DNA of 58,399 nt. Origin: Endomicrobium sp. GTDB lineage: Bacteria; Elusimicrobiota; Endomicrobiia; Endomicrobiales; Endomicrobiaceae. The notes under the pieces are model-generated. The model was not told the origin of the DNA and searched no databases. It worked only from the letters and a program-made list of their open reading frames with translations. The DNA is taken from the NCBI GenBank assembly GCA_031290625.1, contig JAITND010000020.1:1-58399 (forward strand). Direction: 5' to 3'. The translations under genes were made by a program, and so were the position numbers. Shown one piece after another: positions 40,293 to 49,747 of this stretch. Each line of letters begins with the position of its first letter. Position 1 is the first letter of the stretch.

Positions 40293-40310
40293 TAGAATTT
40301 AAATAATATC

Positions 40311-41057
40311 GTGAAGAAAATAAAATATTTAGCGTTGTTTTTATTTACAGTAGTTATGTTAAATTCTTGCGGGGTAACTTACAAGAAAGAGACTCTTACG
40401 CAAGATTTGGAAAAACTCGTAGAGAAAGAAGCGGGACAAAAATCAAAAGCGTATGTCGTAGGCAAAACTTTATATTTAGATATGCAAGTTGAGGGTCTTG
40501 CCTCGCCCGCCGCCCGCGAAGCGTTTTCTAAGGCTTTGCGCAAGGTACAGACGGCGGGGGTAGATATTTCAAGGGTTGTTTTAAGCGGCGATTCTGATAT
40601 TAAGTTTATGGTGGTTACAGCTTACGATCCTGCGCATACGGTTCTTTTTAGGCTAGCGCAGAATGCGGACGATATAAAGAAATACTTTTATATGCGCATA
40701 TCAAGGTCTGATTATGAATCAAGAAGCCTTGTAGAAATATTTGGACATTCAATAGCTAAAATTATAAACGATAAGCGCGATATTTCTCAGGAAGAATTTG
40801 TTGGAAGGCTTATAGCGTCAAAACTAAACGCCCTTCAAGCGTCGGGATGGTCGTTTTTGTATGGAGACGTCAGAAATAAAATTTTATTTTTGGTTTTACT
40901 TGAACAGTACAATAAAAAGAACGCTCCGTTGATTGAAAATTTTTTAAGAGAACAGCTTAAAAATTATTCTAAGAAATATAATAACCCTTTTGACTCGGTA
41001 GAAGTGCTTAATTTAAATGGAACAAAGGCAATGTCAGTTACTTTAAACGTTGAATAA
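40311..41057 (+). CDS. Hypothetical lipoprotein
   Basis: MKKIKYLALFLFTVVMLNSCG lipobox; GTG start. Confidence 0.7.
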   Translation: MKKIKYLALFLFTVVMLNSCGVTYKKETLTQDLEKLVEKEAGQKSKAYVVGKTLYLDMQVEGLASPAAREAFSKALRKVQTAGVDISRVVLSGDSDIKFMVVTAYDPAHTVLFRLAQNADDIKKYFYMRISRSDYESRSLVEIFGHSIAKIINDKRDISQEEFVGRLIASKLNALQASGWSFLYGDVRNKILFLVLLEQYNKKNAPLIENFLREQLKNYSKKYNNPFDSVEVLNLNGTKAMSVTLNVE

Positions 41058-41080
41058 GGTTTCTGCGCTTTGGAGGAAGA

Positions 41081-41628
41081 ATGTCAAAGGAATTAGCGCA
41101 GATAGGACTGCGAATAAAAGCCGTAAGAGAAGCTTTGTGGCTTTCAATACGGGATTTTGCAAAAAGCGTTAGCTTGGACGAAAGTTTATTTGGATTATGA
41201 AAACGGCGTTAAAGAAGTTCCGATTAACATTATCCATGCGATTTCAAGTAAACGCAATGTTGAAATGACGGCTCTTATTACGGGATGACCCTCATCTTAA
41301 ATAGATAGAGGTTGTAAAGAAGGATAAAGGAATTGTAATAGAAAGAAGAAAAGAGTATAAATATCAAGATTTGGCGGCGGGGTTTGCGCATAAAAAAGCC
41401 GAGATATTTTTGGCGACGGTAGATCTGAAAAAAGAAGAATCAAAACGCGCGTGTTCGCATCTATGACGGGAGTTTAATTATATTCTTGAAAGGACGCTTA
41501 AAATTGTGTTTGAGGGCAAAGAATATATTTTGGAACAAGGCGACGGCGTCTACTTTAACTGCGGATAATCATATTATGATTGCTGTAAACGGTAAACCTG
41601 CAAAGCTTTTAGCTGTTGTGTTTAATTA
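41081..41628 (+). pseudogene. XRE-cupin transcriptional regulator remnant
   Basis: MSKELAQIGLRIKAVREALWLSIRDFAKSVSLDESL (HTH) and FNYILERTLKIVFEGKEYILEQGDGVYFN (cupin) with several stops and frameshifts. Confidence 0.8.
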
Positions 41629-41721
41629 AGGAAAGAGCTGTCGCTTCTTTTTAAGTTTCGATCGGAACTTAAAAGTATGCGCATCTTAAAAATCCTGAAA
41701 TTTAAATGAAAGAGAGGATAA

Positions 41722-43377
41722 ATGTTAGCTGAAAAATATGTAAAAGTTAATTTTGATTCATACGAAGATTTTTTGAAGAATTGCAAAATAAAAATTCCCA
41801 AAGATTTTAACTTCGGGTTTGACATTGTAGATGAAATAGCAAGAATTGAACCCAATAAAAAAGCTATGGTTTGGTGTAATCCTGAAGGGGACGAAAAGGT
41901 ATTTACTTTCAGCGACATAAGAGATGAAAGTAACAAAACCGCAAACTTTTTTAAATCTTTAGGTTTAAAAAAAGGCGATGCAGTAATGATAATGGCAAAA
42001 AGGCGTTATGAATATTGGCATTTTGCCGTCGCTTTGCATAAATTAGGGATTTTGATGATTCCCGCAACGCATCTTTTAACTGTAAAAGACATAAAATACA
42101 GAGTTAAAGCTGCGGATGTAAAAGCTATAGCTGCCACCGCGGATAAAAGAATTAGAGACGTTATAGGCGAAGCTAAAAAAGATTTGCCGGGATTAAAACA
42201 TTTAATTTCCGTAAATGGACATGTTAATGGTTGGCTTGAGTATTCAAAAGAAGTGAAAAAATTCTCCAATATTTTTGAAAGACCTACAGGTAAGGAAGCG
42301 ACTGTTTCTTCCGATGCGTTTTTGTTGTACTTCACATCTGGGACTACCGGTATGCCTAAGATGGTATATCACGACTACTCATACCCTTTAGGGCATATCG
42401 TGACTGCAAGATTTTGGCAAAACTTAGACGACAGCAGTTTGCATCTTACGGTAGCAGACACAGGTTGGGCTAAGACGTCTTGGGGAAAAATATACGGCCA
42501 GTGGATTTGCGGCGCGTGTATTTTTGTTTATGATTACGAAAGATTTGACGCCAAAGATTTGCTTGAAAAAATAGCCAAATACGAGCTTACATCTTTTTGC
42601 GCGCCTCCAACGGTTTATAGACACATTATAAAAGAAGATTTTTCAAAATACAATTTATCTAAATTGAAATATGCAGAAACAGCCGGAGAACCTTTAAACC
42701 CGGAAGTTTTTTATCAATTTAAGAAATCTACAGGACTTGAGATAAAAGAAGGTTTTGGTCAGACGGAAACCGTAGCTCTGGCCGCGATGTTTCCTTGGAT
42801 AGAAGTAAAACCGGGATCAATAGGAAAGCCTTCCGCTGGTTGGGACATAGACATTGTTGATAGCGAAAATAAATCTTGCAAGCCCGGAAAAGAAGGGCGA
42901 CTCATAATAAGGACGGATAAAGGCAGACCGACAGGGTTGTTTCTTGGGTATTATGATGAAGCCATGACTAAAAATGCTTGGAAAGACGGAATATACGACA
43001 CGGGCGATATGGTTTACAAAGACGAAGACGGATATATTTGGTTTGTAGGTCGCTCTGACGACGTTATAAAAAGTTCGGGATATAGAATAGGTCCTTTTGA
43101 AGTTGAAAGCGCTTTAATGGAACACTCTTCTGTGTTGGAATGCGCTATAACCGGAGTTCCTGATGAACTGAGAGGAGCAATTGTAAAAGCTACAGTGATT
43201 CTTGCCAAAGGATATAAAGCAAGCAAGGAGCTTGTTATAGAACTTCAAAACCACGTAAAAAAAGTTACAGCTCCGTACAAATATCCAAGAATTATAGAGT
43301 TTGTGGAAGAACTTCCCAAAACAATAAGCGGTAAAATTAAAAGAAAAGAAATAAGAGAAAGGACAGAATCTAAATAA
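41722..43377 (+). CDS. AMP-forming acyl-CoA synthetase
   Basis: YFTSGTTGMPKMVYH, EGFGQTETV, YDTGDMVYKDEDGYIWFVGRSDDVIKSSGYRIGPFEVE, GKIKRKEIR. Confidence 0.93.
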   Translation: MLAEKYVKVNFDSYEDFLKNCKIKIPKDFNFGFDIVDEIARIEPNKKAMVWCNPEGDEKVFTFSDIRDESNKTANFFKSLGLKKGDAVMIMAKRRYEYWHFAVALHKLGILMIPATHLLTVKDIKYRVKAADVKAIAATADKRIRDVIGEAKKDLPGLKHLISVNGHVNGWLEYSKEVKKFSNIFERPTGKEATVSSDAFLLYFTSGTTGMPKMVYHDYSYPLGHIVTARFWQNLDDSSLHLTVADTGWAKTSWGKIYGQWICGACIFVYDYERFDAKDLLEKIAKYELTSFCAPPTVYRHIIKEDFSKYNLSKLKYAETAGEPLNPEVFYQFKKSTGLEIKEGFGQTETVALAAMFPWIEVKPGSIGKPSAGWDIDIVDSENKSCKPGKEGRLIIRTDKGRPTGLFLGYYDEAMTKNAWKDGIYDTGDMVYKDEDGYIWFVGRSDDVIKSSGYRIGPFEVESALMEHSSVLECAITGVPDELRGAIVKATVILAKGYKASKELVIELQNHVKKVTAPYKYPRIIEFVEELPKTISGKIKRKEIRERTESK

Positions 43378-43406
43378 TATTTGAGATTTGTTATAAGGAG
43401 ACGTAT

Positions 43407-44408
43407 ATGGACATCAGACGCCGCATTTTGGAATTAGCCGAGAAAACCAAAGGGAAAATAATTTTGTCGGAAAGTTTTGACGCTAGAGTTTTGAAAGCGG
43501 CGGAAATGCTTACGAAAAACGGAATAGCTTCAGTAGTATTGCCTACTGAAAATATTGAAGAGGTTAAAAAAATTGCCGCTGACGCAAGCATAGATTTAAG
43601 CGGAATAGAAGTTATAGATATAGATCAATCTCTTTTGGACAACGACAAAGTTCAAGAATTTGTTGTTGCAAGAACTAAGAAAGGCATGGAAGAACAAGAC
43701 GCATTGGCGTTGCTAAAAAAACCTTTGTATTTTTCAATGATGTATTTAAAGAGCGGAAAATGCGACGCTTACGTCGGGGGAGCTGTTTACGATACGGCGG
43801 ATGTTTTAAGAGCAAGTATTCATGTTATAGGCGCGGCTGAAGGCATAAAAATCATTTCTTCTTACTTCCTTATGATCCCTCCGGCAAATCATCCTATAAT
43901 AAAAGAACCTGTAATGTTTACAGACTGCGGCGTAAATCCTGACCCGCAGGCTTTGGGATTAAAGGATATAGCTGTTTCAACTGTATCTAACTTTAAAAGG
44001 CTTTTTCCCGGAAAAACGGCTAATGTTGCTATGCTTTCTTTCTCAACTAAAGGAAGCGCCGACAATAAAGTTTTGGAAAAAGTTATAGAAGCGACAAAAC
44101 TTGCAAAAGAGCATTTTGAAGGGCAAAACGACGTTAATGTTGACGGGGAACTCCAATTTGACGCTTCTGTTATGCCGACAGTAGGAGAAAAGAAGGCTCC
44201 CGGCTCGGCTGTTGCAGGAAAAGCGAATATATTGGTATTTCCTGATTTAAATGCTGGAAATATTGGTTATAAAATTGCAGAAAGGTTTGGAGGATTCCAA
44301 GCGCTAGGTCCAATTATTCAGGGGCTTTCTCTTCCGGTAAGCGATTTAAGCAGAGGTTCAAGCGCGCAAGATATATACTTGATAAGCGCAATAATGCTTT
44401 TAAAGTGA
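43407..44408 (+). CDS. pta: Phosphate acetyltransferase
   Basis: GKIILSESFDARVLKAAEMLTKNGIA, FTDCGVNPDPQALGLKDIAV, VFPDLNAGNIGYKIAERFGGFQALGPIIQGL. Confidence 0.92.
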   Translation: MDIRRRILELAEKTKGKIILSESFDARVLKAAEMLTKNGIASVVLPTENIEEVKKIAADASIDLSGIEVIDIDQSLLDNDKVQEFVVARTKKGMEEQDALALLKKPLYFSMMYLKSGKCDAYVGGAVYDTADVLRASIHVIGAAEGIKIISSYFLMIPPANHPIIKEPVMFTDCGVNPDPQALGLKDIAVSTVSNFKRLFPGKTANVAMLSFSTKGSADNKVLEKVIEATKLAKEHFEGQNDVNVDGELQFDASVMPTVGEKKAPGSAVAGKANILVFPDLNAGNIGYKIAERFGGFQALGPIIQGLSLPVSDLSRGSSAQDIYLISAIMLLK

Positions 44409-44619
44409 TGAATTGAATTCTATGTCGTCATTTCTTGCGCCCTCTTTGTTGTTATTGCCCGCGTATGTACGGAATTACGTTTCTTGTCGTAAAATTACTC
44501 ATCTGGAGGGATGACCAACAAAGTCAGTCGGTGTGGTTAAAGCGACGCGTTTAATAAATATGGATCATCCGCTTTTGTTGAAACGACAACCGCGAACATA
44601 GCCTATATTTGAAAATAAG

Positions 44620-44808
44620 AGATAAGCGATGGCAAAGATCAATATTAAGAAGTTATTATCTGTCAAACTGAAGATGGGAAGACGCGTCTTGGAGTCAAAT
44701 TTGAGGGAGAAACGCTTTGGCTTTCGCAATCTCAAATAATGGAACTTTACCAGTCTAGTAAAGCGAATATAAGCGAGCATATAAAGCCTAAACGCCCTCC
44801 CCCTTATT
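44620..44808 (+). pseudogene. RhuM/virulence-protein-like N-terminal remnant
   Basis: EVIICQTEDGKTRLGVKFEGETLWLSQSQIMELYQSSKANISEHIK, then stop. Confidence 0.7.
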
Positions 44809-45089
44809 AAAAATGTTGGCGGAGGTCTTTGAAAGTCTGAAACTAGCCCAAAAAACTGTTGAGAGAAAAGTAGGCAAGAAAACCTAATATTCAATTCTTT
44901 TGGCGGCTAGCCCCATCTACCTGCTAGACGTTGTAAGTCGCAAGCCCCCCCCTCTTTTGTTCTAGTTAACCAACAATAACGCTTGCAATGTTCAAAGAAT
45001 TGCGAGGGCGCTATGTTAGGTTAATTGTATAAGAGTTTAAATACCGCGCGTAAGCGCCGCGTGCGGACGTCATTTATGGAGGATAGATT

Positions 45090-46748
45090 ATGACAATGCT
45101 GGATGAAAAAATACAAAAATTCTTAAACAGAAAATCTCCAGGAAAAGAAGAATGGCTTGCAATAAAGGATTTTCTTTCTCTGGCGGAAAACAGCGACGAT
45201 GATGATGAGGTCTTAATTTATTTCTCTTGGATCATTGACAATCATCACTGTGATCACACTATTACTGGAGTCCTCGTAGAAGATAATAGATTATCTAATC
45301 TGCCTACACCTAAAGATGTGGCAACAAGCGGATCTGCGTTGTTTTTGTTGTCCTCGTCTTCGTATGGTCATAAAGAAGAAGCGCGTCTAGCCGAAGAAGA
45401 ACAAGGATATGAAAGTCTCTTTTTTATTAGGGAAGATTTTAAAGAAAGAACTGAAAATGAAAAGAAATTAAGCGTAGAGATATCTCAAAAGATTACACAT
45501 CTTCTGGAGTTGTATTACGTTCCGCATAAAGACGCATATTGTAAATATAATCATCTAGGCGAACTTATAGAAGTTATCAGAATTTGTATTTCCAAAGAAT
45601 ATCGATATATCGCCATAAGAAGAAAATATCTCAACCGCTATTTACGTATTACAAAAAAAACTTTGGTGAAATATTTTAATTGCTGGCGATGCTTGTCAGA
45701 GAAGTTTACTACTAGCTGGGAAAAGCAAACTACAAAGATGATAGATGACAATGGAATAAAGGGCGAGTTAAGCGCCGTTGATGACGCGGTTCATATGGAA
45801 GGACAGAGAATATATTTTAAAATCGCAAGCGATATAGAATTAGAAGGAGAGAAAAAATATGAAACGTTTAAGGTTTATGATCGGAGGCATCAGAAAAGTA
45901 CAGAGTGGTCTTGTAATCCTGAAGGTTTGTGCGGCTATTTTAATATGAATGAAAATGATTCGCCGCATACAGTATCGCCCGTTTTTTTCAAAGAGGAAGT
46001 TTTATCAAAGTACAGAAATAATCCTGATAAATATGATATTTCTATTTCTGACAGATACATTGGCTGTAAAAATGGCGGCTGGTTTCTAGAGCTTATAGGG
46101 GCGGTAAAGAGCGAAGGATTAGTGTTTGTGTACTTATATAAAATCGCTCAATTGCCACATGAGGAACAATTATACTGGAAACCATTTAATGTTGTTCCGC
46201 CAGAAACTAACGAGTATGGCGGCGTTCCAGAAGAGTACGTTAAAACTGATTTTATTGGAGAATTTAGAGAACCAAATTCATGCGATAGATTCTACGAGGC
46301 TTTTGAAAGAACAAAGAAAAGAGATGATATATGGAATATTGATTTTGATAGTAAAATAGAAACCATAATAGATGAAAATAGTAAGACTTGGGCTGATAAC
46401 ATAGGGAAGCTGTACAATATTTTTCTACATCGTGTAAAAACAAACAAATTGAAAGAAAAGTTAAAATCTTTGACGCCAAGCGACAAAGATACTCCCGAAA
46501 TTGATAAACTTGGTTCTGTTGCCTTGTTTCGTAAAATTATATCTGCCAAAAAATTGTCTACAAATAAATTAGATGTTCTTAAAGAAATAAAAGATATTCG
46601 CAATGAGTGTAGCGCGCATCAAAATCAAAGCGACCTAAATAAACAAACAGATAAAGCTAAAGAAATTTTTGGTTCTCTCAAAAAACATTACGAAAACCTA
46701 CTTGTTCGTCTTACAGATTGTTTGAACTTTTTGTTAGATAATATATAA
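45090..46748 (+). CDS. Large hypothetical protein (552 aa) with a HEPN-like C-terminus
   Basis: Intact ORF; C-terminal helical segment EIKDIRNECSAHQNQSDLNKQTDKAKEIF... fits the RX4-6H HEPN RNase motif. Confidence 0.6.
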   Translation: MTMLDEKIQKFLNRKSPGKEEWLAIKDFLSLAENSDDDDEVLIYFSWIIDNHHCDHTITGVLVEDNRLSNLPTPKDVATSGSALFLLSSSSYGHKEEARLAEEEQGYESLFFIREDFKERTENEKKLSVEISQKITHLLELYYVPHKDAYCKYNHLGELIEVIRICISKEYRYIAIRRKYLNRYLRITKKTLVKYFNCWRCLSEKFTTSWEKQTTKMIDDNGIKGELSAVDDAVHMEGQRIYFKIASDIELEGEKKYETFKVYDRRHQKSTEWSCNPEGLCGYFNMNENDSPHTVSPVFFKEEVLSKYRNNPDKYDISISDRYIGCKNGGWFLELIGAVKSEGLVFVYLYKIAQLPHEEQLYWKPFNVVPPETNEYGGVPEEYVKTDFIGEFREPNSCDRFYEAFERTKKRDDIWNIDFDSKIETIIDENSKTWADNIGKLYNIFLHRVKTNKLKEKLKSLTPSDKDTPEIDKLGSVALFRKIISAKKLSTNKLDVLKEIKDIRNECSAHQNQSDLNKQTDKAKEIFGSLKKHYENLLVRLTDCLNFLLDNI

Positions 46749-46913
46749 AATAAAGGCGTTTGTTATGTATTAAACTTTTGCTGAATTAGTTATTCTTAGG
46801 GCTTTGGTCTTTCTCCTGCTTCTTCAGTGGTTGATGACAAAAATAAGACTTGAAGTAGCTAAACAAGGCAACCAGTTTCGTCGGCTAAATTTCAAATAGG
46901 GAAATGTTTATTT

Positions 46914-47711
46914 GTGATGATGGAAATAATTGACGCTCATAACCATATATGGCCAGAAAGAGTTGTCTGCAAAGCCAAAGATTATCTTGAAAGTTTTACT
47001 AAACATAAACTGGCAACTTTGCCTACGGCAGATAACTTGCTTAAGGTTATGGACGAGTCTGGGATTTCAAAAAGCGTTGTCTCTTCTGTCGCTTCTTATC
47101 CTCGTCAAGTTGTATCAATAAACAATTGGCTTTTTTCTATAAAACAAGAAAGATTTATACCTTTTGCTTCAATACATCCTTTCTTTGACGGCTTTAAAGA
47201 AGAATTAAAGAGGGTGCAAGATAATGCTTTTGGCGTTAAACTTCAGCCTGAGTTTCAAAATTTTTATTTTGATGATGAGAAAGCATTTCCTCTATACGAA
47301 GAACTGCAAAAACTAAACTTAGCTGTTTTGCTGCATTGTGGCTCTGAAATAAGTTCTTCTGGAAAAGTTCATTCTGCTCCTGAAAGAATTTTAAAGGTTA
47401 TAGAAAAATTTCCTGAACTTAAAATTATCGGCGCTCACATGGGCGGGTTTTTAATGTGGGAAGAAGTTTTAGAAAAGTTAGCGGGCAAAAATATATATTT
47501 TGACACTTCTGATAGTATAAGAATAATGAAAAAAGAGTTGCTTGAACAATTCTTTGCAAAACACGGTTTTGACAAAATAGTTTACGGTTCGGATTTCCCT
47601 ATTCAAGATCCAAAAGAAGAAATAGCGTTTATTAAAGCGTTAAACATATCCGAAGAAAACAAACAAAAACTTTTATCTTTAAACATAAAGAAACTATTAT
47701 CTATTTATTAA
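46914..47711 (+). CDS. Amidohydrolase-2/TatD-like metal-dependent hydrolase
   Basis: IIDAHNHIWPE, LLHCGSE, KIIGAHMGG, VYGSDFPIQDP. Confidence 0.88.
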   Translation: MMMEIIDAHNHIWPERVVCKAKDYLESFTKHKLATLPTADNLLKVMDESGISKSVVSSVASYPRQVVSINNWLFSIKQERFIPFASIHPFFDGFKEELKRVQDNAFGVKLQPEFQNFYFDDEKAFPLYEELQKLNLAVLLHCGSEISSSGKVHSAPERILKVIEKFPELKIIGAHMGGFLMWEEVLEKLAGKNIYFDTSDSIRIMKKELLEQFFAKHGFDKIVYGSDFPIQDPKEEIAFIKALNISEENKQKLLSLNIKKLLSIY

Positions 47712-47984
47712 CTAGGCGGACGACAAGGTTCTTTAGATCATCCGGTCATATATCTGCTCCTAGTTCTAAATTAGAATATTGCCACCTGGTGTCTTTTGGA
47801 ATTCTGTTAAGCTGTCCTAAATGATGCACAAGTCTTTTTACTGAATATATGCCGCAATATTATATGTTTGTCCGTTATTATGGCTGACTATATTGCTGGT
47901 TGCGAACGGTAATGTGAACTATAAGATACGAATACGCAGAAGCAACTGCCCAAAGGACGCGCAAGGATGCATTCTTGTTTGAAA

Positions 47985-48068
47985 GGGGGTAGCAATTCCG
48001 CCCAATACAAGCAAAAGATTGTAGATTTAATTAAACAATACAAAGAAAGCTGGATGACAGTTGTATAG
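47985..48068 (+). pseudogene. Transposase OrfA N-terminal scrap (IS3-like)
   Basis: SAQYKQKIVDLIKQYKESWMTVV*. Confidence 0.5.
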
Positions 48069-48226
48069 AGTTATAACTGATAAAAAATGATAAATGTAAA
48101 ATTTTGCAAAAAATTCATATTAATGTGCACCTCTTTACAACCTAAATCTTAAAATTCTAAAATTAAGTTAAACAGAGGTTTTTGACTTCTGTAATTTAGA
48201 TTAAAAGGGAAAAGGAGAAAAGATTT

Positions 48227-48422
48227 ATGAAGAAACTTGTTTTGGCAGTTTCATTGTGTTGCGTTATTGGAGCTGGTAATTAATGCTTTTGCAGATTTTT
48301 TGGGAATTGGAAGAGCTTGGAAGAATACGAAAAGAGAAACTACAGATTTTGTTGACAGAAATAAAAAACCATTGGCAAAAATAATACAAGTAGCGGTGGC
48401 GGCGGCAATAGTCTTATTATAG
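48227..48422 (+). pseudogene. Small secreted protein E, frameshifted at the end of the signal peptide
   Basis: MKKLVLAVSLCCVIGAGN* vs shifted frame VINAFADFLGIGRAWKNTKRETTDFVDRNKKPLAKIIQVAVAAAIVLL*; AAAGGAG RBS. Confidence 0.65.
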
Positions 48423-48554
48423 CGCAATTAGGAATCACCAACAGCTTCCGACTCCCGTGCCTGAGCTGCGGGTAGATAATAGACCAATGCTGTATGATGA
48501 TAGATTACGAAGGATTGCGGATGGACACTAATAGAGAGATTAATGAGATTTAAG

Positions 48555-48640
48555 AGAGAAGCATAGAGATGTATTGACTTTCTCGCCGAAAAAGCGAGCA
48601 AATAACGGTTTAACGCCTAATGAGTTTTAAGAAGACAACA
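48555..48640 (+). pseudogene. IS3 OrfB C-terminal scrap, same element type as 8-300 but opposite orientation
   Basis: AACGGTTTAACGCCTAATGAGTTTTAA-(N)GACAAC matches the reverse complement of 8-45 (NGLTPNEF*). Confidence 0.7.
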
Positions 48641-48714
48641 GAACAGTCTTTTTTGACGTCTTTACAAACCGATTTCGCTAACTTATAATTGGGCAGGAAG
48701 GTGTCAAAAGTAAA

Positions 48715-48905
48715 AAAGTTGCAAAGTAAACAACTTTTTGTAGTTCAAGCCAAAATTTGACTGACTTGCTTTTAAGCCTCTGAATTTTATAAGTCTTGTT
48801 TTTTTTGTTATTCCCAAAAAGTTCTCTATTTCATTTATATGCGCTTTGTCATTTGAAAACGCATCTTTATCATAATAAAGTTTTTTGAGTAAGAAAGGTG
48901 TGATT
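48715..48905 (-). pseudogene. IS1595/ISXO2-like transposase C-terminal remnant
   Basis: Reverse strand KDAFSNDKAHINEIENFLGITKKTRLIKFRGLKASQSNFGLNYKK*. Confidence 0.5.
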
Positions 48906-48916
48906 AGTAAGTTTAA

Positions 48917-49747
48917 TCAATTTGAAATGACTCTTATTGTCTGGGATTTTTGTTTTCTTTTTGCAGGGAGTAAATTTATACCGCTAATATTATTTTCAAG
49001 AAGTATTTCTTTTGCAGTTTTTATGGCAAGTTCTTGCGTGTTGTGACGTTCGCTCAAGTGCGCAAGAAAAACATATTTTAAGCTGTCTTCTTTAGAAGAC
49101 AGCTTTTTTATTTTGCATATTGCGTCTGCCGCGTTTTCGTTTGATAAATGTCCATAGCCGCTTAAAACCCACGCTTTATTATCGTAAGGTCTAAAACTAA
49201 CGTCTAACATCATACGGTTATAGTTTGATTCCATCACCAAAATATTACTGTTAATGAGATTGTTTATAATCTTATCGCAAATTTCCCCAGTGTCGGTTAC
49301 ATATCCTATTTTGTATTGTCTTTTGTTTAAAGAATGAAAAAAAGTAAATCCAAGCGTTTTTGAAACGTTCCTGTCTTTATGATGGACATCAAAAGATGCA
49401 ATTGCCAAATCTTTAAATTCAAAATTTTTTACAAACGGTATGTTAGCGCATTTTTCAATTTTGTCGCCGTATTTTTTAGATATGTCTCTTAAGACATTTT
49501 TATGCGTGCATATAGGCACATTGTTTCTAATTATAAAATTAAGCCCTGACGGACTTATGTGGTCCATATGCGCGTGCGTTATTAAAACCGCTGTTAAATT
49601 TTGCGGAAGTATTCCTAGAATATCAAGGTTTTCAATAAGATATTTAGAGCTGCAACCTAAATCAACCAAGACGGCGGTTTTGTCAGTCCAAATAATAGAA
49701 CAGTTTCCGCTTGACCCGCTTGCAAGAACGCAAAAGTTTAAACTCAA
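48917..49747 (-). CDS. MBL-fold metallohydrolase (YycJ/WalJ-like)
   Basis: VLASGSSGNCSIIWTDKTAVLVDLGCSSKYL, LITHAHMDHI, LSGYGHLSNENAADAI, FLAHLSERHNT. Confidence 0.9.
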   Translation of the reverse strand: MSLNFCVLASGSSGNCSIIWTDKTAVLVDLGCSSKYLIENLDILGILPQNLTAVLITHAHMDHISPSGLNFIIRNNVPICTHKNVLRDISKKYGDKIEKCANIPFVKNFEFKDLAIASFDVHHKDRNVSKTLGFTFFHSLNKRQYKIGYVTDTGEICDKIINNLINSNILVMESNYNRMMLDVSFRPYDNKAWVLSGYGHLSNENAADAICKIKKLSSKEDSLKYVFLAHLSERHNTQELAIKTAKEILLENNISGINLLPAKRKQKSQTIRVISN

